Shown here piece after piece: positions 55,497 through 64,000 of a stretch of 64,000 bases of DNA (positions within the stretch are counted from its first letter, which is position 1; the number at the start of each line of letters is the position of its first letter). The DNA is from Vibrio penaeicida (GTDB lineage Bacteria; Pseudomonadota; Gammaproteobacteria; Enterobacterales; Vibrionaceae): NCBI RefSeq assembly GCF_002933855.1, contig NZ_BFAQ01000024.1, positions 31,869 through 95,868 on the forward strand, written 5' to 3'. The notes beneath the pieces were generated by a model, which saw nothing but the letters and a program-made list of their open reading frames with translations, did not search any database and was not told the origin of the DNA. The position numbers and the translations under genes were made by a program.

Positions 55497-56087
55497 TTAC
55501 TGAATCTGCGCACTGAGCAGTGCCCAGTACTCCTCAAAATTGTCGGTTGGCTGGTATTTGAAGTCGGAACGGACGAAGCGATTTAAACTGCCTTCTACTT
55601 GGCCAAGTAACTGGGTTGCCAAAATGCTTTCATCGACTGGGAAGGATTTGCCTTCTCGAAGCTTACGCTCACGCAGGATCTGGCGTAATTGGGTTTCGAT
55701 GCGTTCAAACAGTTGGTTGATTCGCTCACGTAAACGCTCATTTTCAAACATCAACGCATGACCAGACAGAATACGTGAAAGACCTGGGTTGCGTTCTGAA
55801 AACGCAAGAATGAGCTGCATAACCAGCCGAATACGCTGAAGTGTGTCTTTTTCTTCATCCAGAATGCGGTTGATGCGAGACATCAGCGCGTCTTCAATGA
55901 ATTCGATTAAGCCCTCGAACATGCGAGCTTTACTAGGGAAATGACGATATAGCGCGGCTTCGGAAACACCTACTTGTTTGGCAAGCTTGGCTGTCGTAAT
56001 GCGAGAGGCTCCATCGGTGGACTCCAGCATTTCAGCCAGTGCCTGTAGGATTTCTTCACGACGATTTGATTTTCGATTGCCGGTCAT
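55497..56087 (-). CDS. slmA: Nucleoid occlusion factor SlmA
   Basis: A TetR-fold DNA-binding protein of 196 aa that blocks FtsZ ring assembly over the nucleoid. The N-terminal HTH is [33 protein letters not shown], and the rest matches the SlmA dimer domain ([35 protein letters not shown]). Its position between coaBC and pyrE is conserved. The dut gene that sits between coaBC and slmA in E. coli is not in this interval. Confidence 0.95.
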   Translation of the reverse strand: MTGNRKSNRREEILQALAEMLESTDGASRITTAKLAKQVGVSEAALYRHFPSKARMFEGLIEFIEDALMSRINRILDEEKDTLQRIRLVMQLILAFSERNPGLSRILSGHALMFENERLRERINQLFERIETQLRQILRERKLREGKSFPVDESILATQLLGQVEGSLNRFVRSDFKYQPTDNFEEYWALLSAQIQ

Positions 56088-56242
56088 TCAGTCCATTCCT
56101 TAATTTTGGCAGAAAATTTACAAGCCAGCATTTTAGCGCCAGCCAGCTAAAGAGGCTAGAGATACACTCGTGATTTTCAAGGAATAAAAGAATTTGTTGT
56201 TTGCAGCGCTCAGTAAGAGCGCTGTTTATCGAAGAGAAATTG

Positions 56243-57454
56243 TTATTTGTTCGGCGTCATCTGCGCAGCGATTTCTTCCATTAAGGCTTTGCCCAGCTCG
56301 ACTTTACTGGTGGTAGGTAGGATCTTGTCGCCTTCTTTCCAGAATAAATGCAGAGCATTGCTATCGCTATTAAACCCAAGCCCTTGAATGGACACATCGT
56401 TGGCACAAATCATATCCAAATTCTTTTTGGCGAGTTTGCTCCGCGCATAGGCTTCGACATCTTGTGTTTCTGCCGCAAAGCCGACAGTAAAGGGACGATC
56501 CTCTTTAAGTTCGGCAACAGAGGCTATGATGTCTGGGTTTTTGACCATCCGAATCGTCATGGCATCGCTATCGTCTGTTTTCTTAATTTTCTGATCGGCA
56601 ATGGTTTCTGGTCGATAGTCAGCGACCGCAGCGCATCCAATGAAGACATTATGTTTTACAGCTTGCTCCAAGGCAGCTTGGTGCATTTCAGTAGCGCTGT
56701 CGACGTCAATTCGATTCACGCCAACAGGCGTGGGTAACGCGACGGGGCCGCTGATTAACGTGACGTTAGCACCTAATTTCGCTGCTGCACTGGCAATGGC
56801 AAACCCCATTTTTCCCGAGCTGTGATTCGATATATAGCGAACCGGGTCGATGGCTTCGCGAGTGGGACCTGCGGTAATCACCACGGATTGACCCGATAGT
56901 ACCGAAGGGGTGAAAAAATCTTCACATAGGTGAACCAACTGCATCGGTTCGAGCATTCGACCTTTCCCTATGTCCCCACAAGCTTGCTCACCGGAAGCGG
57001 GACCCCAAATTTCCATTCCTCGGCGGCTTAATGTCTGGATGTTTTCTTGTGTCGCTAGGTTGGCATACATTTGCTGATTCATGGCAGGAGAAACGGCGAT
57101 GGGGGCATCCGTTGCCAGAACGAGTGTCGTTAATAAATCATTGCCCAACCCCGATGCCATACGTGCGATCAGATCAGCGGTTGCAGGAGCAAGCAGCACT
57201 AAATCTGCCCATTTGGCGAGTTCAATGTGCCCCATAGACGCTTCAGCGGCGGGATCGAGTAAGCTGTCTGATACAGGTCGACCGGATACGGCTTGCATCG
57301 TCAGCGGGGTGATGAACTCTTTGGCTGCATTCGTCATAACGACTTGCACTTCAGCGCCTCGTTCGATGAGCCTACGAGTGAGTTCGGCACATTTATACGC
57401 AGCAATTCCGCCGCTAATCCCTAAAAGTATTTTCTTTCCTGCTAGTGTCTGCAT
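56243..57454 (-). CDS. coaBC: Bifunctional phosphopantothenoylcysteine decarboxylase/synthase CoaBC
   Basis: 403 aa from ATG 57454 ([21 protein letters not shown]). CoaC (about 1-190) is the flavin decarboxylase with [18 protein letters not shown] and [16 protein letters not shown]. CoaB (about 191-403) is the CTP-dependent ligase with [29 protein letters not shown] and [11 protein letters not shown]. Together they convert 4'-phosphopantothenate and Cys to 4'-phosphopantetheine for CoA, the source of the NRPS carrier arms. Upstream in-frame starts (57484, 57502) exist but the family start is preferred. coaD, a later step, is also in this window. Confidence 0.95.
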   Translation of the reverse strand: MQTLAGKKILLGISGGIAAYKCAELTRRLIERGAEVQVVMTNAAKEFITPLTMQAVSGRPVSDSLLDPAAEASMGHIELAKWADLVLLAPATADLIARMASGLGNDLLTTLVLATDAPIAVSPAMNQQMYANLATQENIQTLSRRGMEIWGPASGEQACGDIGKGRMLEPMQLVHLCEDFFTPSVLSGQSVVITAGPTREAIDPVRYISNHSSGKMGFAIASAAAKLGANVTLISGPVALPTPVGVNRIDVDSATEMHQAALEQAVKHNVFIGCAAVADYRPETIADQKIKKTDDSDAMTIRMVKNPDIIASVAELKEDRPFTVGFAAETQDVEAYARSKLAKKNLDMICANDVSIQGLGFNSDSNALHLFWKEGDKILPTTSKVELGKALMEEIAAQMTPNK

Positions 57455-57940
57455 GCTGCGTTTCTCAAATTGGTTTTGTTCCATACCCAGTAACCATATC
57501 AAATATATATCTTCAATGAGACCTTAAACCTTCTCATTAAATTTCTGAGTAAATTTTGCCCATTTTTCTGGCTTTTAGTGTGCTACAAGAGGAGTTTGTC
57601 ATTCAAAGTGAATCTCTTAAATTTCATGATCTTATATTTTGATTTCAATCAATGAATCGGTGAATAATTTTAAGGCGTTTTTCTTCTGTTTTTTCACTCT
57701 GGCATATCAACCTATTGATAAGAATAACAAATAATAGATTGCTAATTTATTCATCTAGTTTGTCGATAAATGTCATCGATTTTTTGCGTTGTCCTTTTTT
57801 TAACCACTTATTTTTAATGTCTTACACACGGTGTGGTTATACATGGTCTGTTGTGCTGTCGGCTTGTTCTTTACCACCTGTGTTGTGTCGGAATACACGG
57901 TGACGTTTCGTTCACCGAAAACATAATAAGGTAGACAACA
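57455..57940. promoter_or_regulatory. AT-rich intergenic region between coaBC and the peroxidase
   Basis: About 490 bp between divergent genes, AT-rich, with no gene supported (a TTG-free 62-codon frame at 57715 and a 28-codon frame at ATG 57843 lack good ribosome-binding sites). It contains CACAC-G-GTGTG (57825-57835), a second ACACGGTG about 65 bp later and CGGTGA...TCACCG (57897-57918). These small dyads could be operator sites for the peroxidase gene; no known regulator site was identified. Confidence 0.4.
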
Positions 57941-58927
57941 ATGAAAATAATGACGTTTGCTACACTGGCGGCTTTCTCCTTTAGCGTGCAAGCCCAAACC
58001 CTTTCTCAGGAGCCTATTGAAGTGATTGTTCCTGCTGAGGGGCTTAACACCTCTTTGGTTAAACTTGGGAAAAAACTCTGGTTTGATCCTCGTTTATCTA
58101 AGTCCAATACCATTTCGTGTAACTCTTGCCATAACCTAGCAACCGGTGGGGTGGATAACCTCCCGAGTTCGATTGGTCATGGTTGGCAAATTGGTCCCAT
58201 CAATTCACCGACGGTATTGAATGCGGAGTTGAACTTCGTTCAATTTTGGAATGGACGGGCGGAAGACTTAAAAGCTCAAGCCGCAGGGCCTATTGAGAAC
58301 CCAAAAGAGATGGCGTTCACCCATACCTTAGCGATTGATACGATAAAATCGATTCCTGGTTATCAAGCATTGTTTAAAGATGCGTTTGGGAAAAGCAGCT
58401 TTGGTATCGATGAAATTACGGTTGCTATAGCGGAGTTTGAGAAAACACTGCGCACACCTAATTCGCCTTTCGACTTGTGGCTAACAGGTCAATCGGATGC
58501 GATATCGGATGTACAAAAAGAAGGGTATGCACTGTTCAAACAAAAAGGTTGTACAGCTTGCCATAGCGGTCCTTTATTAGGTGGCCAGAACTATCAGAAA
58601 ATGGGGTTGGTTAAGCCGTTTGCGACGGATAACCCCGACGAAGGTAGAAAAGCGATAACTGGTAAGGAGTTCGATAAGTTTGTTTTCAAAGTACCGACGC
58701 TGAGAAACATCGAACTTACCTACCCCTATTTCCACGATGGTTCGGTTTGGGATTTGAAAAAAGCCGTCAAAACCATGGCGGATATACAGTTGGGGCAGGC
58801 ACTAAGTGATGATGAAGCCGAAAAAATCACAGAGTTCTTGAAATCTCTGACTGGCGAGCAGCCGCGTATTACGCTTCCTCTACTGCCGCCTTCGAGTTTT
58901 GACACACCTCGACCAGATGTTGGTTAG
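57941..58927 (+). CDS. Dihaem cytochrome c peroxidase
   Basis: A 328-aa periplasmic enzyme that reduces hydrogen peroxide to water with electrons from small cytochromes. Signal peptide about 1-18 (ending VQA). Two c-type haem sites: Cys60-Asn-Ser-Cys63-His64 and Cys204-Thr-Ala-Cys207-His208, in the order and spacing of the bacterial CcpA/MauG-like family. AAGG precedes ATG 57941. It stands alone between coaBC and radC, where other vibrios usually have nothing, so it is probably an insertion. It is unrelated to pantetheine or ribosome functions nearby. Confidence 0.93.
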   Translation: MKIMTFATLAAFSFSVQAQTLSQEPIEVIVPAEGLNTSLVKLGKKLWFDPRLSKSNTISCNSCHNLATGGVDNLPSSIGHGWQIGPINSPTVLNAELNFVQFWNGRAEDLKAQAAGPIENPKEMAFTHTLAIDTIKSIPGYQALFKDAFGKSSFGIDEITVAIAEFEKTLRTPNSPFDLWLTGQSDAISDVQKEGYALFKQKGCTACHSGPLLGGQNYQKMGLVKPFATDNPDEGRKAITGKEFDKFVFKVPTLRNIELTYPYFHDGSVWDLKKAVKTMADIQLGQALSDDEAEKITEFLKSLTGEQPRITLPLLPPSSFDTPRPDVG

Positions 58928-58991
58928 TGGTATCGACAGATAAACAACGAATTTTGCTAAAGACTGTGTTTATCTAGTTGCAGAGTTTGTT

Positions 58992-59031
58992 AATAGAGAG
59001 GGCGCCGCGCTCTCTCTATTCTCATCTTTTT
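58992..59031 (+). terminator. Terminator after the peroxidase gene
   Basis: AATAGAGAGGGCGC and GCTCTCTCTATT form an imperfect long stem followed by CTCATCTTTTT, about 65 bp after the stop. Confidence 0.75.
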
Positions 59032-59175
59032 AGTTCCTCCTAACATGAGTGTGGAATTTACTGATTCCTCAATTTCATAAAGATCATCGCTCGCTCGAAA
59101 TTTACTGTTTGGTAATTGATATAAAACGACATTCTCTATCCAATGAGCCTCATTGTTCTTTTACAGGTCGTTTCG

Positions 59176-59850
59176 ATGAGCATCAAAAATCTTCCGTCTG
59201 AATCTCAGCCTAGAGAAAAGCTACTTAACCAAGGCCCTAGTGCGCTAACCGATGCTGAATTACTGGCTATTTTTCTGAGAACCGGAATCAAAGGCACCAA
59301 TGTGATTGAATTGTCCTCTCAGCTATTAGATGAGTTCGGTTCGCTGCGAGCCCTCTTTTCAGCAAGCCAAGAAGACTTCTGCCAGAAGAAAGGGCTAGGG
59401 TCAGCCAAATTTGTGCAGCTAAAAGCGGTTATTGAGATGACTCAGCGTTATCTTGGGGAAACCCTAAAACGTGGTGATGCGCTGACGAGCCCTGAACACA
59501 CAAAACTTTATCTTTCTAGTATTTTGCGCGATAGGCACAGAGAAGCCTTCTATATACTGTTTCTAGATAACCAGCATCGTGTGATTCAAGATGAAGTGTT
59601 ATTTGAAGGGACTATTGATGCCGCAAGCGTTTACCCAAGAGAAGTGGTTAAAAGAGCACTGCACCATAACGCGGCTGCGCTCATTTTAGCGCATAACCAT
59701 CCTTCTGGCGTTGCAGAGCCAAGCCAAGCGGACAGGAGAATCACTCGGCGGTTAACAGATGCAACTGCACTGGTAGATATTCGGATCTTGGATCACTTTG
59801 TGATTGGAGATGGAGAGGTGGTTTCGTTTGCGGAAAGAGGGTGGATATGA
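59176..59850 (+). CDS. radC: RadC-family (JAB/MPN) protein
   Basis: 224 aa from ATG 59176 ([20 protein letters not shown]). The N-terminal part has a helix-hairpin-helix-like segment ([18 protein letters not shown]); the C-terminal JAB1/MPN-like metal site includes [17 protein letters not shown] and [20 protein letters not shown]. It was named for a DNA-repair link that was later withdrawn for E. coli; the function is uncertain. It precedes rpmB-rpmG, as in many gammaproteobacteria. Confidence 0.93.
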   Translation: MSIKNLPSESQPREKLLNQGPSALTDAELLAIFLRTGIKGTNVIELSSQLLDEFGSLRALFSASQEDFCQKKGLGSAKFVQLKAVIEMTQRYLGETLKRGDALTSPEHTKLYLSSILRDRHREAFYILFLDNQHRVIQDEVLFEGTIDAASVYPREVVKRALHHNAAALILAHNHPSGVAEPSQADRRITRRLTDATALVDIRILDHFVIGDGEVVSFAERGWI

Positions 59851-60220
59851 ATATTGAGCACCGTTTTCTCGCCGAAACTGCGCTTAAAATAATAGAGAAT
59901 CGCGATAAGGCATACTGAGTCGGCTTTTAGCGTGTTTTGAGCTCACATTTTAGTTGTCTGCTAGTCAAAATCTGCTATCATCCCCGCACTGAAATTTATG
60001 AACCTCAATCAGCTCTGCCTAAAAAAGATCACGAAAACCTGTAAAAAGGATCTGTTCGGGTCTTGAGCAATGCATATCAAGTTAGTATAATGCGCGACCT
60101 TTGATAGCCTTGTATGGGTATTCCATAACGGTATTTGGCCTCCAGTCTTCTTATATGATAGATAGAGAGGTTCGGCCACCAAGGTTGATATCGAGCTGAA
60201 ACGATTTGGAGAAGACATTC
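59851..60220 (+). promoter_or_regulatory. rpmBG upstream region with strong sigma-70 promoter
   Basis: 370 bp without a gene. A near-consensus sigma-70 promoter is at 60063-60091: TTGAGC, a 17-bp spacer and TATAAT, followed by a GC-rich discriminator (GCGCGACC), typical of stringently controlled ribosomal promoters. The transcript leader is then about 120 nt before rpmB. Confidence 0.8.
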
Positions 60221-60457
60221 ATGTCCCGAGTATGCCAAGTAACTGGTAAGCGTCCTGTAACGGGTAACAACCGTTCACACGCACGAAATGCTACCAAGCG
60301 TCGTTTTCTGCCGAACCTACAAACTCATCGTTTCTGGGTAGAAAGCGAAAAGCGCTTTGTTAAACTACGTCTAACTGCTAAGGGTATGCGTATTATTGAT
60401 AAGAAAGGCATCGATGCTGTTCTTGTTGATATCCGTGCTCGTGGCGAGAACGTATAA
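60221..60457 (+). CDS. rpmB: 50S ribosomal protein L28
   Basis: 78 aa starting at ATG 60221 ([29 protein letters not shown]), with GGAGAAG upstream. Length and the C-terminus ([17 protein letters not shown]) match bacterial L28. Thirteen bp before rpmG, with which it forms an operon. Confidence 0.98.
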   Translation: MSRVCQVTGKRPVTGNNRSHARNATKRRFLPNLQTHRFWVESEKRFVKLRLTAKGMRIIDKKGIDAVLVDIRARGENV

Positions 60458-60470
60458 GAGGAATTGAACA

Positions 60471-60638
60471 ATGGCTAAAGGCATTCGTGAGAAAATCCGT
60501 CTAGTATCTTCTGCTGGAACTGGTCACTTCTACACAACTGACAAAAACAAACGTAACATGCCAGGCAAATTTGAGATCAAAAAGTTTGATCCAGTTGTAC
60601 GCAAGCACGTTATGTACAAAGAAGCGAAAATCAAGTAA
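60471..60638 (+). CDS. rpmG: 50S ribosomal protein L33
   Basis: A 55-aa protein that is short enough to be missed by ORF cut-offs. It begins [29 protein letters not shown] and ends with [16 protein letters not shown] precedes ATG 60471. It lacks the Cys pairs of zinc-binding L33 forms, the type usual in enterics and vibrios. Confidence 0.97.
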   Translation: MAKGIREKIRLVSSAGTGHFYTTDKNKRNMPGKFEIKKFDPVVRKHVMYKEAKIK

Positions 60639-60667
60639 TTGATTTCCAAGTTCTTTGCTAGTGTTTA

Positions 60668-60697
60668 AAAACCCAGTCAATCGACTGGGTTTTTTAT
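60668..60697. terminator. rpmBG terminator
   Basis: AACCCAGTC-AATC-GACTGGGTT followed by TTTTTT, 30 bp after rpmG; it also faces the convergent minus-strand gene. Confidence 0.95.
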
Positions 60698-60777
60698 TAC
60701 CTATATAACTCACTTCCAAGCGCAAGTTAACTAGGCATCACAAATTGTGTTGTGACTAAAACTCATTTAAGCACCAA

Positions 60778-61248
60778 CTACAGAAAGGGGAATAGATAAC
60801 TCTTTTCTACCGATACTGCTACCCATTCTTTTTGCCAATTTTGAAGCAGCCAAAAGCTTGGGGTTTGGTAAAATGTGATTCTTTCCGGTTCTTCGACACC
60901 GACATACCACACCTCTAACGTTCTGGCGGGAGGGAGGTTTCCTTTCAACTTATCGTACGTATCTGAATCCACCTGAGTACCGGTTAGCTCTGTCCATCGA
61001 AGCGCAGCTTGTAAAGGGTCGATAGCCAGTTGGCGTGTTGAATTCCATTCATTATCGACATTTTCAAGTGACCATTGAGCAAAATGCAAGGCACTTGGCT
61101 TTTCATTCGGGCTAATAACATAAGGAAGCGTATTGGTTTCACCAAGCCCAAAGTGCTTTCTTAATACACTTGGTGCATTGATAACGGCAATAAATGCCAA
61201 GATCGATAAGATCAGAATGTTGTTCCAGCCACGACGGGAAAGCTTCAT
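60778..61248 (-). CDS. Conserved vibrio-type hypothetical membrane-anchored protein
   Basis: 156 aa from ATG 61248 ([10 protein letters not shown]). One N-terminal hydrophobic helix ([13 protein letters not shown]) anchors a periplasmic or cytoplasmic domain of about 130 residues with no motif I recognise; [34 protein letters not shown] and [16 protein letters not shown] are visible. It is divergent from mutM with 80 bp between starts. I recall a gene in the same place upstream of mutM in V. cholerae, but the function is unknown. Confidence 0.75.
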   Translation of the reverse strand: MKLSRRGWNNILILSILAFIAVINAPSVLRKHFGLGETNTLPYVISPNEKPSALHFAQWSLENVDNEWNSTRQLAIDPLQAALRWTELTGTQVDSDTYDKLKGNLPPARTLEVWYVGVEEPERITFYQTPSFWLLQNWQKEWVAVSVEKSYLFPFL

Positions 61249-61328
61249 TGAATGCCTCAAACAGACGTATTTTGAGTATAATCATAACCTCGTTCCCGAT
61301 ATACCGACAGCCTAATCAAGGAATTAAG

Positions 61329-62638
<1,310 letters not shown>

Positions 62639-62747
62639 TTACTCGCTTGCTTTTATTCATTAATCTGCTGTCATCATAGCAAAAAACACTCAAACTTCGC
62701 TATGTAACTGGGTATCATGTGTGGCGAACCACAGTGCGGAAAATAAG

Positions 62748-63779
62748 ATGAAAAAAATACTGGTTATTCGAAACGATAAGATAGGCGATTTTATGTTGGC
62801 ATGGCCGAGTATCGCGATGCTAAAACAATCAATGCCTGATGTAGAAGTTACCGCACTTGTCCCTGGCTATACCAAAGCATTAGCAGAGCTTTGCCCTTGG
62901 ATTGATTCTGTTATCGTCGATTGTGGTTCAAAAGCGGCGAAGCAAGAAAAAACGGAATTGGTGAAACGAATAAAATCGGAGCAATTTGACGCTTCAATTA
63001 ATTTATTCTCTACCTCTTACAACGCGTCACTGGTATGGAAAGCCAAAATTCCCTATCGGCTTGCACCCGCAACGAAAATTGCCCAGATTTTTTACAACAA
63101 ACGAATCAAACAGAAACGTTCACAATCGGCTAAACCCGAGTATGAGTACAATCTCGATCTTGTTCGCTCATTTTTATCGGATATCGGAGGTAAGATTGTT
63201 GAGCCTAACGCACCTTATTTGACGATAACGCCAGATGTTTTAGCTGCGCAAAAGAGCAAACTGACTAGGCAATTAGATATCTCCCAAGACAAACCTTGGG
63301 TTTTTGTACATGCAGGCAGCGGCGGTTCGGCAAATAATCTTTCATTGGAACAGTATTCAGCGTTTATCAAAAATTTGCAGGTAGATAGAGAATACATTCT
63401 CACGGCTGGTCCGGGTGAAGAAAGTAAAGCCATGGAATTACATGCTTTGGTGTCCGATCTTGGTGTGAAATCAGTGGTATACAGCAAAAATGATGGGCTG
63501 GTCGATTTTACCTATTCCATTGCCTGTGCAGACATGTTTATTGCGGGCTCGACGGGACCCCTTCATATAGCAGCAACGTTGGATGTACCCACGGTCGGGT
63601 TCTTTCCTAGCAAGCGCTCAGCAACGCCACTTCGCTGGCGACCCATTAATTCAGAAGGCAAGCACATTGCTTTTTGCCCACCTGAAGCCAGCAGTAAAGA
63701 TCAGCAAGAAGATATGTCTCGTATTGATGTGGCGGAATGCGCCGAGCAAGTGAAGAAGTGGTGGGCAGATATAGAATAA
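62748..63779 (+). CDS. GT9-family glycosyltransferase (heptosyltransferase-like)
   Basis: A 343-aa GT-B enzyme from ATG 62748 (MKKILVIRNDKIGDFMLAWPSIAML), which is the ADP-heptose:LPS heptosyltransferase N-terminal signature; a longer frame from 62721 lacks support. The C-terminal donor site has VFVHAGSGG, GPGEES and ADMFIAGSTGPLHIAATLDVPTVGFF. It probably adds a heptose or similar sugar to the LPS core. It lies just after coaD and before an opposing GT2 gene, as in the core-oligosaccharide clusters of vibrios. Which heptose position it serves cannot be told. Confidence 0.9.
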   Translation: MKKILVIRNDKIGDFMLAWPSIAMLKQSMPDVEVTALVPGYTKALAELCPWIDSVIVDCGSKAAKQEKTELVKRIKSEQFDASINLFSTSYNASLVWKAKIPYRLAPATKIAQIFYNKRIKQKRSQSAKPEYEYNLDLVRSFLSDIGGKIVEPNAPYLTITPDVLAAQKSKLTRQLDISQDKPWVFVHAGSGGSANNLSLEQYSAFIKNLQVDREYILTAGPGEESKAMELHALVSDLGVKSVVYSKNDGLVDFTYSIACADMFIAGSTGPLHIAATLDVPTVGFFPSKRSATPLRWRPINSEGKHIAFCPPEASSKDQQEDMSRIDVAECAEQVKKWWADIE

Positions 63780-63810
63780 ACTGCCCTTTAGTATAGGGTT
63801 TAGTCACCCA

Positions 63811-64000
63811 TTATTTATAATGAGAATCGTTATCTCTCGCCCACAAATCTGCGTATTTGATAAAGGTAGAATGCGCGGATAATAAAGCAATCAAGAATCC
63901 TTGTTTCCCATCTAAAAAACCTCGCTTTAGTACGTACATTTTCATAAAACAGGCAAGCGCATGAACCACCCCTTGAGACAGCGACGCTTTTTTTCCTTTA
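63811..64000 (-). CDS. GT2-family LPS-core glycosyltransferase, 3' part only
   Basis: The last 63 codons of a minus-strand gene run off the window end, stopping at TAA 63811-63813. The translated piece includes [46 protein letters not shown]. The RGFLDGxxGFL pattern followed by a hydrophobic stretch is characteristic of the WaaE/KdtX-type GT2 enzymes that act on LPS core. Only the C-terminus is present, so the catalytic domain is not seen. Confidence 0.7.
   Translation of the reverse strand, partial: KGKKASLSQGVVHALACFMKMYVLKRGFLDGKQGFLIALLSAHSTFIKYADLWARDNDSHYK

Overview
The window looks like part of the larger chromosome of a Vibrio or close relative (Vibrionaceae, Gammaproteobacteria). 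The evidence is the mosaic of conserved blocks: rsmD/ftsYEX/rpoH, glpEG, ubiCA, tex-greB, ompR-envZ-recG, gmk-rpoZ-spoT-trmH, yicC/rph-pyrE, slmA, coaBC/radC-rpmBG-mutM/coaD and the start of a lipopolysaccharide-core cluster. The FliL-like protein between glpG and ubiC and the YdeP-type oxidoreductase with fdhD also fit. The species cannot be fixed from the sequence alone.

Layout. 1-2.5 kb: a tiny putative membrane peptide, about 770 bp of AT-rich DNA with no gene seen, then yhhN-like, yecH-like and yhgN genes. 2.5-7.4 kb: yhhL-rsmD (minus) divergent from ftsY-ftsE-ftsX-rpoH. 7.5-7.8 kb: a gene-free spacer holding a cluster of DnaA-box-like sites. 7.8-11 kb: glpE-glpG, a FliL-like gene and ubiC-ubiA. 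11-17.4 kb: tex and greB (minus), then fdhD and a YdeP-family molybdoenzyme. 17.5-22 kb: ompR, a strong internal terminator, envZ, recG. 22-45.3 kb: an accessory island inserted between recG and trmH. 45.3-64 kb: trmH-spoT-rpoZ-gmk (minus), an LTA-synthase-like gene, yicC/rph, pyrE, an LpxL-family gene, slmA, coaBC, a dihaem cytochrome c peroxidase, radC, rpmB-rpmG, mutM/coaD, a GT9 glycosyltransferase and a truncated GT2 glycosyltransferase.

The centrepiece is the island at 22.3-43.9 kb: one plus-strand run of five genes ending at a strong terminator. It encodes a GT1-type glycosyltransferase followed by a five-module nonribosomal peptide synthetase on four proteins. The domain order is A-T / C-A-nMT-T-E-C-A-T / C-A-T / C-A-T-TE-MFS. 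Specificity residues read by eye suggest Gly, a Ser-like residue (N-methylated and epimerised), Gly, Gly and Cys. The last protein joins the final module, a thioesterase with Cys in place of the usual nucleophilic Ser (GHCVGG), and a complete 12-helix MFS exporter in one 1915-residue chain. Modules 3 and 4 share a gapless direct repeat of about 1.69 kb. Matching C-terminal tails and TubC-type N-terminal docking domains indicate the assembly order. An AraC-type regulator and a VOC-fold protein follow the terminator. No phosphopantetheinyl transferase or MbtH gene was seen in the window, so priming must come from elsewhere.

Starts were moved from the longest ORF to the start best supported by Shine-Dalgarno sites and family length for many genes. 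Family calls rest on motif recognition, not database searches.
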